A stretch of DNA of 64,000 bases from an uncultured Dehalococcoidia bacterium (GTDB lineage Bacteria; Chloroflexota; Dehalococcoidia; Lucifugimonadales; UBA1127). Below the pieces are notes generated by a model. That model saw nothing but the letters and a program-made list of their open reading frames with translations, was not told the DNA's origin and ran no database searches. Below, piece after piece: positions 44,525 through 53,035 of this stretch; the first letter of the stretch is position 1, and the number at the start of each line of letters is the position of its first letter. Both the position numbers and the translations under genes were made by a program. The stretch covers positions 1,838,551 to 1,902,550 of the forward strand of contig OX638292.1 in assembly GCA_951812285.1 (NCBI GenBank). Reading direction: 5' to 3'.

Positions 44525-45541
44525 ATGCCCACTTCCCCAAAGCACATCCAGGAAATGCTCACCGCCTTCTGGATGTCCAAGACGCTCTTCACCGGCGTGG
44601 AGCTCGGCGTGTTCGACGAGCTCGCGAAGGGGCCCGCCAGCGCCGAGGTGCTCGCCTACCGGCTCCGCCTGCACCCCGGGGCGCTGGAGCGGCTCATGAA
44701 CGCCCTGGTGGCGCTGGAGCTCATCCAGAAGGAGAACGGGCGCTTCAGCAACACGGAAGAGGCCGCGCTCTACCTGGTGAAAGGCCAGCAGGGATACCTC
44801 GGCGCGCAGGTTGAGCACCTGAGCCAGCTTCACTGGCGGCTGTGGCAACTGCTGCCGGGCGCGGTCCGCGAGAACACGCCGCGGGTGAAGGAGGTCTTCG
44901 GCCCCGGTTTCGACATGCTGGCTGCCGTCTACGCCGAGCCTCGGCAGCTCCGAGGTTTCGTGCAGGGAATGCACAACCTGACTGTCCCCGACGCGCAGGA
45001 GATCGTCGACGCCGTGGACTTCTCGCCCTACCGCTGCCTGCTGGATGTCGGCGGCACCTCCGGCGCGCTGGTCATCGCCGCGTTGCGAAAGTACCAGCAC
45101 CTGCAGGGCATCGTCTTCGAGCAGCCGGCCGTCTGCGCCATCGCCGACGACTACCTGCGCCAGTACGGCGTCGATGACCGGGCGCGCACGCACCCCGGCG
45201 ACTTCTTCGAGCAGGGCAGCCTGCCGGCGGAGGCCGACGTCATCGCCCTCGGCTGGATCCTGCACGACTGGCCAGACGAGCAGTGCCACACTATCCTGCG
45301 CCACTCCTTCGAGGCGCTACAGCCGGGCGGCGCCATCCTGGTCTGCGAGAAGCTGCTGGACGAGAGCGGCACGGGCCCTCTGCTGACGACGCTCATGGAC
45401 CTCCACGCGCTCGTGTCGACGGGTGGCCAGGAGCGCTCCGCCGAGGTCTACGGGGCATGGCTGGAGCAGGCGGGGTTCAAGGACGTGGACGTGCGGCTCC
45501 TCGAGGGCAGCCGGGACCTCGTCATCGCGCACAAGCCCTAG
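44525..45541 (+). CDS. SAM-dependent O-methyltransferase (plant caffeate/ASMT-type fold)
   Basis: 338 residues. N-terminal winged-helix dimerisation domain (about 10-100; ALERLMNALVALELIQKENGRFS), then a Rossmann methyltransferase domain with LLDVGGTSGAL near 174, and the family motif GWILHDWPDEQC near 243 including the His-Asp pair used as catalytic base in small-molecule O-methyltransferases. ATG at 44525; a weak GAGG lies 12 bases before. Acts on a phenolic or similar hydroxyl group by family rule; substrate unknown. It lies 47 nt ahead of the hydroxyacid dehydrogenase. Confidence 0.88.
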   Translation: MPTSPKHIQEMLTAFWMSKTLFTGVELGVFDELAKGPASAEVLAYRLRLHPGALERLMNALVALELIQKENGRFSNTEEAALYLVKGQQGYLGAQVEHLSQLHWRLWQLLPGAVRENTPRVKEVFGPGFDMLAAVYAEPRQLRGFVQGMHNLTVPDAQEIVDAVDFSPYRCLLDVGGTSGALVIAALRKYQHLQGIVFEQPAVCAIADDYLRQYGVDDRARTHPGDFFEQGSLPAEADVIALGWILHDWPDEQCHTILRHSFEALQPGGAILVCEKLLDESGTGPLLTTLMDLHALVSTGGQERSAEVYGAWLEQAGFKDVDVRLLEGSRDLVIAHKP

Positions 45542-45588
45542 CGAGCGCCCGCGCCGCGCTCTTGGCGCCTGCGCGCAAAGGAGAATCC

Positions 45589-46563
45589 ATGGCAAACGCA
45601 CCTGACGGCATGCTCCGCATCGTCGTGCCGGACGACGACCCCCCGGCCATCGGCGGCTCGCCGCAGGAGCAGAAGCTCCGCGACCTCGGCGAGCTCCGCG
45701 TGTATGACTCCCTCGCGCTGGGGGAGGAGATGCTGCTCGAGCGCATCCGCGACGCGCACGTGGCCATTTGCATCCGCAACTCCAGCCATTTCACGGCCCG
45801 CGTGCTGGAGCAGTGCGCGCATATGCGGCACATCGTCGTGTTCGGCATCGGCGTGGACATGGTGGACCTGGAGGCATGCAGGCGGCTGGGGACCCTGGTC
45901 ACCAACACGCCCGGCTACTCCGCGCCCGCCGTCGCCGAGCACGCCCTCGCGCTCGCGCTGGCCGTCGCCAAGCGCGTGGTCGCGAACGACCGCCTCGTCC
46001 GCGAGGGCGGGTGGGCCAAGGACGCCGTGGGGCAGCTCTACGGCAAGACGCTGGGGGTCATCGGGGCCGGACACATCGGGAAGCGCGCCGCCGAGCTTGG
46101 CCGGGGCATCGGCATGAACGTCGTCGCGTGGACGTACCACCCCGACGAGGCCTGGGGCGAGGGCGCCGGCGTGCGCTGGGCCCCGCTCGATGAGGTGATG
46201 CGCACCGCCGACGTCGTGACCGTGCACCTGCGGCTCTCGGACGATAGCCGCGGGCTGCTGGACCGCGCGTTGCTGGAGTCTATGAAACCGGGCGCGATCT
46301 TCGTGAACACGGCCCGCGGGGCCATCGCGGACGAGGAGGCGCTGCTGGAGCTGCTCGCCGCGGGACGCATCGCCGGGGCGGGGCTGGACGTATTCAGCCA
46401 GGAACCGCTGCCGCCGGGGCACCCGTTCACGGCGCTCGACAACGTCGTCCTCGCCCCGCACGTCGCCTCGTCGACGCCGGAGGCGGACTACGACGGCCTC
46501 GAGATGGTGGTGGACAACATCCGGCAGTGGATTGCGGGGACGCCCGTCCACGTGATCGCGTAG
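45589..46563 (+). CDS. D-isomer-specific 2-hydroxyacid dehydrogenase
   Basis: 324 residues. NAD-binding GVIGAGHIGKRAAELGRG near residue 150, catalytic Arg in NTARGAI near 240, Glu in the following segment and His in PHVASSTPEA near 293. Reduces or oxidises 2-keto/2-hydroxy acids such as glyoxylate, hydroxypyruvate or phosphoglycerate. Perfect AAAGGAG site before the ATG. Likely co-transcribed with the O-methyltransferase. It lacks the C-terminal domains of SerA and is a separate enzyme. Confidence 0.9.
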   Translation: MANAPDGMLRIVVPDDDPPAIGGSPQEQKLRDLGELRVYDSLALGEEMLLERIRDAHVAICIRNSSHFTARVLEQCAHMRHIVVFGIGVDMVDLEACRRLGTLVTNTPGYSAPAVAEHALALALAVAKRVVANDRLVREGGWAKDAVGQLYGKTLGVIGAGHIGKRAAELGRGIGMNVVAWTYHPDEAWGEGAGVRWAPLDEVMRTADVVTVHLRLSDDSRGLLDRALLESMKPGAIFVNTARGAIADEEALLELLAAGRIAGAGLDVFSQEPLPPGHPFTALDNVVLAPHVASSTPEADYDGLEMVVDNIRQWIAGTPVHVIA

Positions 46564-46576
46564 AGGCGGCCCTTCC

Positions 46577-49156
46577 CTACGTGAACGGTACGCGCAGGAT
46601 CGCGCGGCGGAAGAGCAGCTTGCGCACGTGCGTCCACGCTCGACCGACCTGCTCGACCTGGAGCTGCGAGAGCGACCGGCGGCTGTAGCGCTCGGTAGCG
46701 TGGGCGGTGCTCAGGATGCGCAGGTCGCCTGAGGCGTCGGGGAAGACCTCCGCTAGGCGCATCGTGTACTCGGCTGGCGTCTGGTTGCGGTGGTGCGGCA
46801 AGCCGGCCCACGCGCCGATCCAGCACATGCGCTCGAACACCACGGCCGGCACGCCCACCTTGACGAAGGTGCGGCGGTAGCCGTACCACGTTGCCCATAC
46901 CACGAAGAGGACCGCCAGCGACCACGCCATCACGGTCCCGCTGATGAACGGGTCTTCCTCTACGTTCAGGTCCCCGACGTTCAGAAAGACGTCTTCCTCA
47001 AAGAACTCGTCCTCGTCGAAGAAGTCTTCCGCGCCGGTCACCGCGACGTCGCTTCCCTCGAAAAAGAGGGACTCCGGCGCGACCGCCACCTGCCAGTTCG
47101 GCGTCGGCTCGAACTCCACCCAGCCGTAGCCGGGGAAGTAGGCCTCCGCCCAGCCGTGGCTGTCGGCCTCGCGCACGACCCAGTGGCCGGCGTTCTGGTC
47201 GTACTCCCTCGGCGTGTAGCCGACGACCATACGGGCCGGCACCTCAACCTCGCGCAGCAGCACGGCCATGGCTGACCCGAAGTACTCGCTGTAACCCCGT
47301 TGCAGCTCAAAGATGAAGTACTCTACGCCGTCCACGTTGTAGGGCGGGGCCTCAATCTCCTGGTCGTATCCCAGGGTATGGAGAAACCGCTCGATGGCCT
47401 TGGCCTTGTCGTAGGGGTTCGTGATGCCTGCCGTGACCTCCTTGGCCAGGTCGCTCACGCGCTTCGGCTGGTCGTTCGGGAGCTGCAGGTAGCGGTCGGT
47501 CACCCAGCCGGGGTAGTCGTTTCCGGCCGCGCGCAGCTGATCGGGCGACGCGGTCGACAGGGTCGACGTGATGGTGTACCTGTCGCCGGGGTCGAGCTTG
47601 CCGGCGCTGCGGAGCGCCACGATGTCCGACGGGTCCGGCGGCCGTCGCGACACCTGCACCCATGTCAGCGCCCGTGTGTCGCGTCGCATCGCCGCCTCGA
47701 GGGCCTCGCGCTCGCTTAGCGCCTCGCCGGCCTCGGGTTCCTCCACGCGGTAGGACCGCTCGTTGCCTCCCTGCGGCGTATCGCGGTAGGCAACCTGGGT
47801 GACGACGGCGTCGTCCGGGACCAACGCGAGGATGACGTCGGCCCGCGTGGCGACGTCGCGCTCGTGGAGGCGCGCGGCCTTCAGCACGGGGATGGTGAGA
47901 CTGATGTCCGTGGGAATGTCGGGTTCCTCTGCCAGGTTGTCGGTCAGCGGCAGCCAGTACCTGGGGGCGGGCAACGCAAGCACCTTAACGGCGGCGTCGC
48001 CCTCGTGCAGCAGCGGCAGGTTGGAGACTGGCATGGTGTCCGTGCTGAAGAGCGGGATGACGCTGTGCTCCAGCTCGACCCGCTGGTCGTAGCCGCGCGG
48101 CTGGCTCCAGGGCAGGTCATCATCGAAGGTGATCGTCTCCATCTGGCCCGTCGTCCACCCCTGCGCGGTGTAGTCCGGGTACGCGCGGGCCCGCAGATAC
48201 GCGGGCTGCGGCGCTTCGAGGAGGAAGAGGGGTTCGTCGCTGAGGGAGATGGAACCCTGGAACGGGAGGTGTGTCCCGAAGTTCAGGTTCAGGCCGCCCT
48301 TGCGGTCGGGCAGGGCCGCGAAGAGCCGGTCGAGGTCGTCCTCGAGCGTGTCCAGGGGGGCACGCGTAAACTCCCACGCGGCGTCCAGCCACGGCGACTG
48401 CCAGGGCCGCGCCGGCAGAAGGAAGGCGATGAGCAGCACAGCTAGGATGTACCAGCTCCCGCGGAAGAGGGCGCGAAGGCCGTAGGACGGCAGTATGGCG
48501 AGCCCTTCCCTGGCCCAATACTCCCACTGGTTCAGGGAGTTCATCCGAACGATGAGCAGCATGGCGAATGCAAGGTAGACGAACATCTGGAAGCCGAACT
48601 GCTCCGGCAGGTAGCTAAGGTTCGAGAACATCGCGAAGCCGCCGGGGACGACGGAGAGCCAGACGCTGCGCCTCCGGAACGCCGCCCACGTCGACACGTA
48701 GGCAATGACCCACGCCATAGACGTCAGGAACAGGGCGAAGGGCATGGTGTCCGTGCTGATCCCGCCCTCGGCGGCCGTTTCGCCCCAGGTTGCAAGGCGG
48801 GCGTTGAGGACGCGGAAGGGCTCTATCCACCCGGCGGTCTCGGTGAGGGTGGAGAGTTGCTGATAGACGAAGGCGGCTCCCACAAGGAGGGCGCCGGCAT
48901 GCCATGCGGCCCGCCAGCCGGGCGCCTTCGCGACGCCGAGCCCCATGATGGCGCCGACGAGGAGCACGAAGTAGAGAGACGGCGTCTCGGCCCAGGCCGC
49001 TTCCGAGAGTGTCCACGCAATCACGAAGAGAGGCGCCAGCACGGCCAGCAGCGTCAGCCAACCCTCGGCGGGCGTGAATTGCCGGAGCGGGCGCAGCGAG
49101 AGCCACCCGCTGGGCAGGAAGGTCCCGGCCGGCTGCACGGAAGCGGCCGTCGTCAT
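46577..49156 (-). CDS. TgpA-like membrane protein with transglutaminase-like domain (catalytic Cys replaced by Ser)
   Basis: 859 residues. N-terminal part (about 35-310) holds 7-8 transmembrane helices (DUF3488-like), an extracytoplasmic region leads to a transglutaminase-like core (about 590-690), then a further helix near 740-760 and a cytoplasmic tail (DUF4129-like). In the core the nucleophile position reads RGYSEYFGSA: Ser623 (codon AGC at 47290-47288) where a Cys is expected; His667 (DSHGW) and Glu683 (FEPTP) are in place. The start overlaps the DUF58 gene stop by 4 nt. In the conserved MoxR-DUF58-transglutaminase set; function as a peptidase or amide-bond enzyme is in doubt here. Confidence 0.88.
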   Translation of the reverse strand: MTTAASVQPAGTFLPSGWLSLRPLRQFTPAEGWLTLLAVLAPLFVIAWTLSEAAWAETPSLYFVLLVGAIMGLGVAKAPGWRAAWHAGALLVGAAFVYQQLSTLTETAGWIEPFRVLNARLATWGETAAEGGISTDTMPFALFLTSMAWVIAYVSTWAAFRRRSVWLSVVPGGFAMFSNLSYLPEQFGFQMFVYLAFAMLLIVRMNSLNQWEYWAREGLAILPSYGLRALFRGSWYILAVLLIAFLLPARPWQSPWLDAAWEFTRAPLDTLEDDLDRLFAALPDRKGGLNLNFGTHLPFQGSISLSDEPLFLLEAPQPAYLRARAYPDYTAQGWTTGQMETITFDDDLPWSQPRGYDQRVELEHSVIPLFSTDTMPVSNLPLLHEGDAAVKVLALPAPRYWLPLTDNLAEEPDIPTDISLTIPVLKAARLHERDVATRADVILALVPDDAVVTQVAYRDTPQGGNERSYRVEEPEAGEALSEREALEAAMRRDTRALTWVQVSRRPPDPSDIVALRSAGKLDPGDRYTITSTLSTASPDQLRAAGNDYPGWVTDRYLQLPNDQPKRVSDLAKEVTAGITNPYDKAKAIERFLHTLGYDQEIEAPPYNVDGVEYFIFELQRGYSEYFGSAMAVLLREVEVPARMVVGYTPREYDQNAGHWVVREADSHGWAEAYFPGYGWVEFEPTPNWQVAVAPESLFFEGSDVAVTGAEDFFDEDEFFEEDVFLNVGDLNVEEDPFISGTVMAWSLAVLFVVWATWYGYRRTFVKVGVPAVVFERMCWIGAWAGLPHHRNQTPAEYTMRLAEVFPDASGDLRILSTAHATERYSRRSLSQLQVEQVGRAWTHVRKLLFRRAILRVPFT

Positions 49157-50403
49157 GCCGTCACCTCCGTCTTCCTCGGCGCGAGGATTCGGCCGGAGGG
49201 CAGGTAGAGCGGACGCGCCAGCGCCTGCGACAGCGAGTCGCCCTTGCGTACGGCGTAGGTGCGGACACCCCCCGTCGCGAGCCGGTCCGCCACCGCCGAG
49301 ACCTCGCCCTCGCCCCCGAACGACGCCGCGTCCAGGAGCACCGTGTTCACCTGCGAGCCGTGCCGGTACAGCCAGGTTGTCGCCTCCGGCCACATGGGGT
49401 CAACGGAGGGCGTGATGATGACGATTGTGCTCTGGTCGAGTCCCAGGTGCCGCCCCTCCTCCAGCGCAGACTCCAGGGGCTGCCTGCCCAACGCCCGTGC
49501 CGTCGCCAGCGTGCGGAACATGCGGTCCTGGTGGGCGTAGCCGCGGCCGGGCAGGAGGTGGATGGGCTCCTCGCCGAATGCGAACAGCCCCACGGCCAGG
49601 CCGGAATCGAGGAGGCGGTGCGCCATCGACGCCGCGATGGTGACGCCGTACTCCTCGGTGGACTCATCGCCCTCACCCGCCTGCACGTTCCGGTGCAGGT
49701 CGAGCACCAGCCACACGTCGCTGCCGGTGTCCTGCTCGAACTGTTTCACCATGAGCTTCCCGGTGCGGGCCGTCGTCGGCCAGTGGATCCGGCCGAAGGT
49801 GTCCGACGGCAGGTATTCGCGCACGCTCGTCACCATGGGGCTGGTCGTCGAGAATGGGCTGCGACGCTCGCCCTCGCCCGGCGAGCCGCGGCGCGGCAAC
49901 GCGAAGAGGGGCAGCGGCACCGTCGCCGGGTACACCATCACCTGTTGCGCCGTCCCGAACGTGCGCCGGTGCCGGAAGATGCCGAATGGGTCGGCGGAGG
50001 TCACCGTGATGGGCCCGATGATGTAGTCGCCCCTGCGGGACGCGGCGATCCGGTTCGCCCACATCTCGGTGGAGTGCGTGCTCAGGTTGATGACGCGGCC
50101 GCCCTTGGGGCCGGGGAAGGTCGTCTGCTCCTGCACCACCAGCATCGGCTTCGGGCCGGCCGAGTTGGTGACGCTGATCTGCGATACGAAGTTGCCGCCG
50201 ACCTCCCGGTAGCCCAACCGCCGCTGGACGCGCACGTCCAAGCCCCACAGGCCGACCTTGCCCCAGATGTAGGTGCCGATGAGCGCGAGGATGAGCGCGT
50301 AGCTGACCTGGTAGTACACCGTGAACCCGGTGGCCAGGGCGTACAGGAAGGACAGGGTCAACAACAAGAGGATGACATGGAAACGCGTCGGACGATAGCT
50401 CAT
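49153..50403 (-). CDS. DUF58-domain protein
   Basis: 416 residues. Two transmembrane helices at residues 9-45, a beta-rich middle, then the DUF58 segment with REYLPSDTFGRIHWPTTARTGKLMVKQFEQDTG near 195-225 and a von Willebrand A-like fold (VWLVLDLHRN near 230). DUF58 proteins occur with MoxR ATPases and transglutaminase-like proteins and are thought to act as an adaptor at the membrane. Coupled to the gene downstream (ATGA overlap) and 9 nt after the MoxR gene. Confidence 0.92.
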   Translation of the reverse strand: MSYRPTRFHVILLLLTLSFLYALATGFTVYYQVSYALILALIGTYIWGKVGLWGLDVRVQRRLGYREVGGNFVSQISVTNSAGPKPMLVVQEQTTFPGPKGGRVINLSTHSTEMWANRIAASRRGDYIIGPITVTSADPFGIFRHRRTFGTAQQVMVYPATVPLPLFALPRRGSPGEGERRSPFSTTSPMVTSVREYLPSDTFGRIHWPTTARTGKLMVKQFEQDTGSDVWLVLDLHRNVQAGEGDESTEEYGVTIAASMAHRLLDSGLAVGLFAFGEEPIHLLPGRGYAHQDRMFRTLATARALGRQPLESALEEGRHLGLDQSTIVIITPSVDPMWPEATTWLYRHGSQVNTVLLDAASFGGEGEVSAVADRLATGGVRTYAVRKGDSLSQALARPLYLPSGRILAPRKTEVTA

Positions 50404-50412
50404 GGCCGTCCC

Positions 50413-51390
50413 TTACCGCGCCGGGGTTCTCTGTCCCGCTCTCACGCCGGGGACGGCAACCTCCTCCAGCGCGCCTTCCACAATGGTCCGGCCGTCGACG
50501 CCGCGCATGCGGGCGGAGGGCGGCACGATGACCCGGTGTGCAAGAACGGGGACCGCCATTTCCTTAACGTCGTCGGGCAGCGCGTAGTCCCGGCCTCGCA
50601 GCAGCGCAAGCGCTTGGGACACGCGAAAGAGCGCAAGGGAGCCGCGCGGCGATGCGCCAAGCTCCGCCTCGGGGTGCCGCCGCGTCACCTGCGCGAGGCT
50701 GACGGCGTATTCCATGATCGCCCGCTCCGCGTGGATGCCGCGCACCGTTTCCTGCAGCTCGATGACCTCTTCCGGCGATACCACCGGCTCGAGCGCCTCG
50801 ATGGGGTGCTGCGTCACCTGGTGCTCGACGACGGACACCTCGGTCTCGAGGTCCGGGTAGCCGAGGTTGATGCGCAACATGAAGCGGTCGAGCTGGCCCT
50901 CCGGCAGGGGGAACGTGCCCTCGTACTCGATGGGGTTGAGCGTGGCCAGCACCATGGCCGGCCGCGGCAGCGCATGCGTGACCCCGTCGACGGTGACCTG
51001 GTGCTCCTCCATCGCCTCGAGCAGCGCCGACTGCGTCTTGGGCGTCGTGCGGTTCAGCTCATCGGCGAGCACCATCTGCGCCATGATCGGGCCGGCCCGG
51101 AACTCGAACTCGCCGTTCTGCTGGTTGTAGACGGACACGCCGGTGATGTCGCTGGGGAGTAGGTCGGGCGTGAACTGGATCCGCCCGAAGCTGCAGCCGG
51201 TCGACCGCGCAACGCTGCGCGCCAGCATCGTCTTGCCGACGCCCGGCACGTCCTCGATGAGGATGTGGCCGCCGCAGAGCAGCGCGATGACCGCATGCTC
51301 CACAGACTCGCGCTTGCCCAGAATCACCCGGGACACATTGTCGATGAGCCTGTTTATCTTTACCTGTGCGCTTGCGCCGTCCTGCACCAT
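50413..51390 (-). CDS. MoxR-family AAA+ ATPase
   Basis: 325 residues. Walker A GVGKTMLA near residue 51, Walker B VLADELNRT near 110, sensor 1 and arginine finger in the LDRF region (GQLDRFMLRINLGYPD near 170). MoxR ATPases act as chaperone-like assembly or activation factors for partner VWA/DUF58 proteins. ATG at 51390 with a GGAGGTC site. First gene of the three-gene operon with DUF58 and TgpA-like proteins. Confidence 0.93.
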   Translation of the reverse strand: MVQDGASAQVKINRLIDNVSRVILGKRESVEHAVIALLCGGHILIEDVPGVGKTMLARSVARSTGCSFGRIQFTPDLLPSDITGVSVYNQQNGEFEFRAGPIMAQMVLADELNRTTPKTQSALLEAMEEHQVTVDGVTHALPRPAMVLATLNPIEYEGTFPLPEGQLDRFMLRINLGYPDLETEVSVVEHQVTQHPIEALEPVVSPEEVIELQETVRGIHAERAIMEYAVSLAQVTRRHPEAELGASPRGSLALFRVSQALALLRGRDYALPDDVKEMAVPVLAHRVIVPPSARMRGVDGRTIVEGALEEVAVPGVRAGQRTPAR

Positions 51391-51632
51391 GACCTCCTTG
51401 GGCCTGCGCGGTACGGGGTCTGCGACCCATGCGCTCCGCCGAAACGGCTATCGTGATATGTGCGCCATTCGGGACTGGTCAGATCATTGGCCCGCCGCAT
51501 AGCTAAAACAACGCCGCTGGCCCCATAGGCATTGGAATGCGTACAGGATAGCGCAAATGTCTAGGGCGGTACAGCGATTCGCCCAAATACTATTGATTCG
51601 GCCCGCGGTATAGCAGCGAAGGGAAATCTCAG

Positions 51633-52847
51633 CTACGGCGCCGTCGACGCCCCGGCGAGCAGCTGCTCCCGCGCCGCCTGCGTCACGCGGGCGAGCACTT
51701 CCTGCAGCGGCAGCCCCCGCTCGACGGCGACGGCGCGGCACGCATCGTACTCCGGCGCGGCGGCGACCGGCCGGCCGTCCAGCAGCTTCACCTTGACCGC
51801 CACGGGCCCGTACTCCGTCTGCACGTCCCGCATCTCCCGCTCGGCCTCGTACCGCTCGACCTCGCGACGCCGCACGCCGAGGGTCGTCGTCTCGCGCATC
51901 AGCAGCGCGACCGCCTCCGCCTCCAGCGTGGCCGGCACGAGGACGCTCAGCAGCGTGCCCGGCCGATTCTTCTTCATCTGGATCGGCGTGTGCCAGACGT
52001 CGAGCGCGCCCATCTCGAAGAGCCGCTCCTGCGCGTAACCCAGCAGCTGCGGGCTGGCGTCGTCAATGTTGGTCTCCAGCAGCGTGACCTGACGACGCGC
52101 CGGCATGGCGTCAACCTCGCCCAGCCACAGCGCGACGGCGTTGGGGAAGCTCTCCGGGTTCCGCGTGCCGAGCCCGTAGCCCACGCGCTCGAGCCGCATG
52201 GCCGGACGCTCGAAGCTGGCGAGGCCCGTCACGAGCGCGGCGCCGGTCGGCGTGACGAGCTCGCCGGTGTATCCGTGCGGCGGAGGCGTGACCGGCGCGT
52301 TCGCCATAGTCGCGAGGGCCATCGTGGCGGGCGCCGACGCCGGCAGCGGGCCGTGGGCGGCCTTGATGACGCCGGACCCCATCGGGATCGGGCTCGCGTA
52401 CAACCGCTCGACGCCCAGCAGCTCGAGCCCGGCCACCGTGCCGACGACGTCGACGAGCGTGTCCAGCGTGCCCAGCTCGTGCGGGTGCGGCGAGGGGTCT
52501 CCGGGCTCTGCGCCGTGCACCGACCGCTCCGCCTCCTCCAGCAGCCGCAGCACCCGCAGGCTCCGCTCGGCGACCGCGGGCGCAAGCCCGCTGCCGTTGA
52601 TGGCATCGGCGAAGTCCTGCCAGCCCATGCGCACGGACTCGGCGTCGGAGCCGCCAGTGTCCAGCGTGACGTGGACGCCGGGGAGGCCGCCGCGGCGGTC
52701 GCGCCGGGCGGCGATGGCGCAGCCGGGCACCGGGAGCTTCATCAGCTCCGCCTCCAGGTCGGTCGCGTTGAGGCCGGCGTCGAGCAGCGCGCCCAGCAGC
52801 ATGTCGCCGCTCGCCCCGCCGATCATGTGGATGTACCCAATCCGCAT
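51633..52847 (-). CDS. larC: Nickel-pincer cofactor biosynthesis protein LarC
   Basis: 404 residues, family length about 400. The N-terminus MRIGYIHMIGGASGDMLLGALLDAG is diagnostic; later HPHELGTLDTLVDVVG and the GxGxxGxRNPE-like region YGLGTRNPESFPN, plus ETNIDDASPQLLGYAQERLFEMGALDVWHTP near 255. LarC uses CTP to insert nickel into the pincer nucleotide made by LarB and LarE. ATG at 52847 with GGAGG five bases upstream; the frame is open upstream but lacks similarity. No larA, larB or nickel transporter gene is alongside. The larE gene is 15 kb away. Confidence 0.93.
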   Translation of the reverse strand: MRIGYIHMIGGASGDMLLGALLDAGLNATDLEAELMKLPVPGCAIAARRDRRGGLPGVHVTLDTGGSDAESVRMGWQDFADAINGSGLAPAVAERSLRVLRLLEEAERSVHGAEPGDPSPHPHELGTLDTLVDVVGTVAGLELLGVERLYASPIPMGSGVIKAAHGPLPASAPATMALATMANAPVTPPPHGYTGELVTPTGAALVTGLASFERPAMRLERVGYGLGTRNPESFPNAVALWLGEVDAMPARRQVTLLETNIDDASPQLLGYAQERLFEMGALDVWHTPIQMKKNRPGTLLSVLVPATLEAEAVALLMRETTTLGVRRREVERYEAEREMRDVQTEYGPVAVKVKLLDGRPVAAAPEYDACRAVAVERGLPLQEVLARVTQAAREQLLAGASTAP

Positions 52848-52982
52848 CGCGCCTCCCCGCCCCGGAACGCAGCAAGCCATGGACACGTGAGCGTTACCGG
52901 TACGTGTGGTCAGACGCCAATTATCCCCCACCGCCCTCGATGCCGCCAACACCCCCGGACCGCACGGGCGCTGACCAACTGA

Positions 52983-53008
52983 AAGGGAGCCCCACTCGGG
53001 GCTCCCTT
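52983..53008 (-). terminator. Rho-independent terminator after Rieske copy 4
   Basis: 11-bp perfect stem AAGGGAGCCCC / GGGGCTCCCTT with a 4-nt loop, followed on the minus strand by TTTC, 28 nt after the stop of the gene at 53,036. Confidence 0.85.
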
Positions 53009-53035
53009 CGAGTGCTCGTGCGAATGCAGGCCTGT

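Noticed and set aside
49360..51162. 600-codon plus-strand frame opposite DUF58 and MoxR genes
   Set aside because: Composition is typical of antisense frames in GC-rich DNA; the minus-strand genes are strongly supported.
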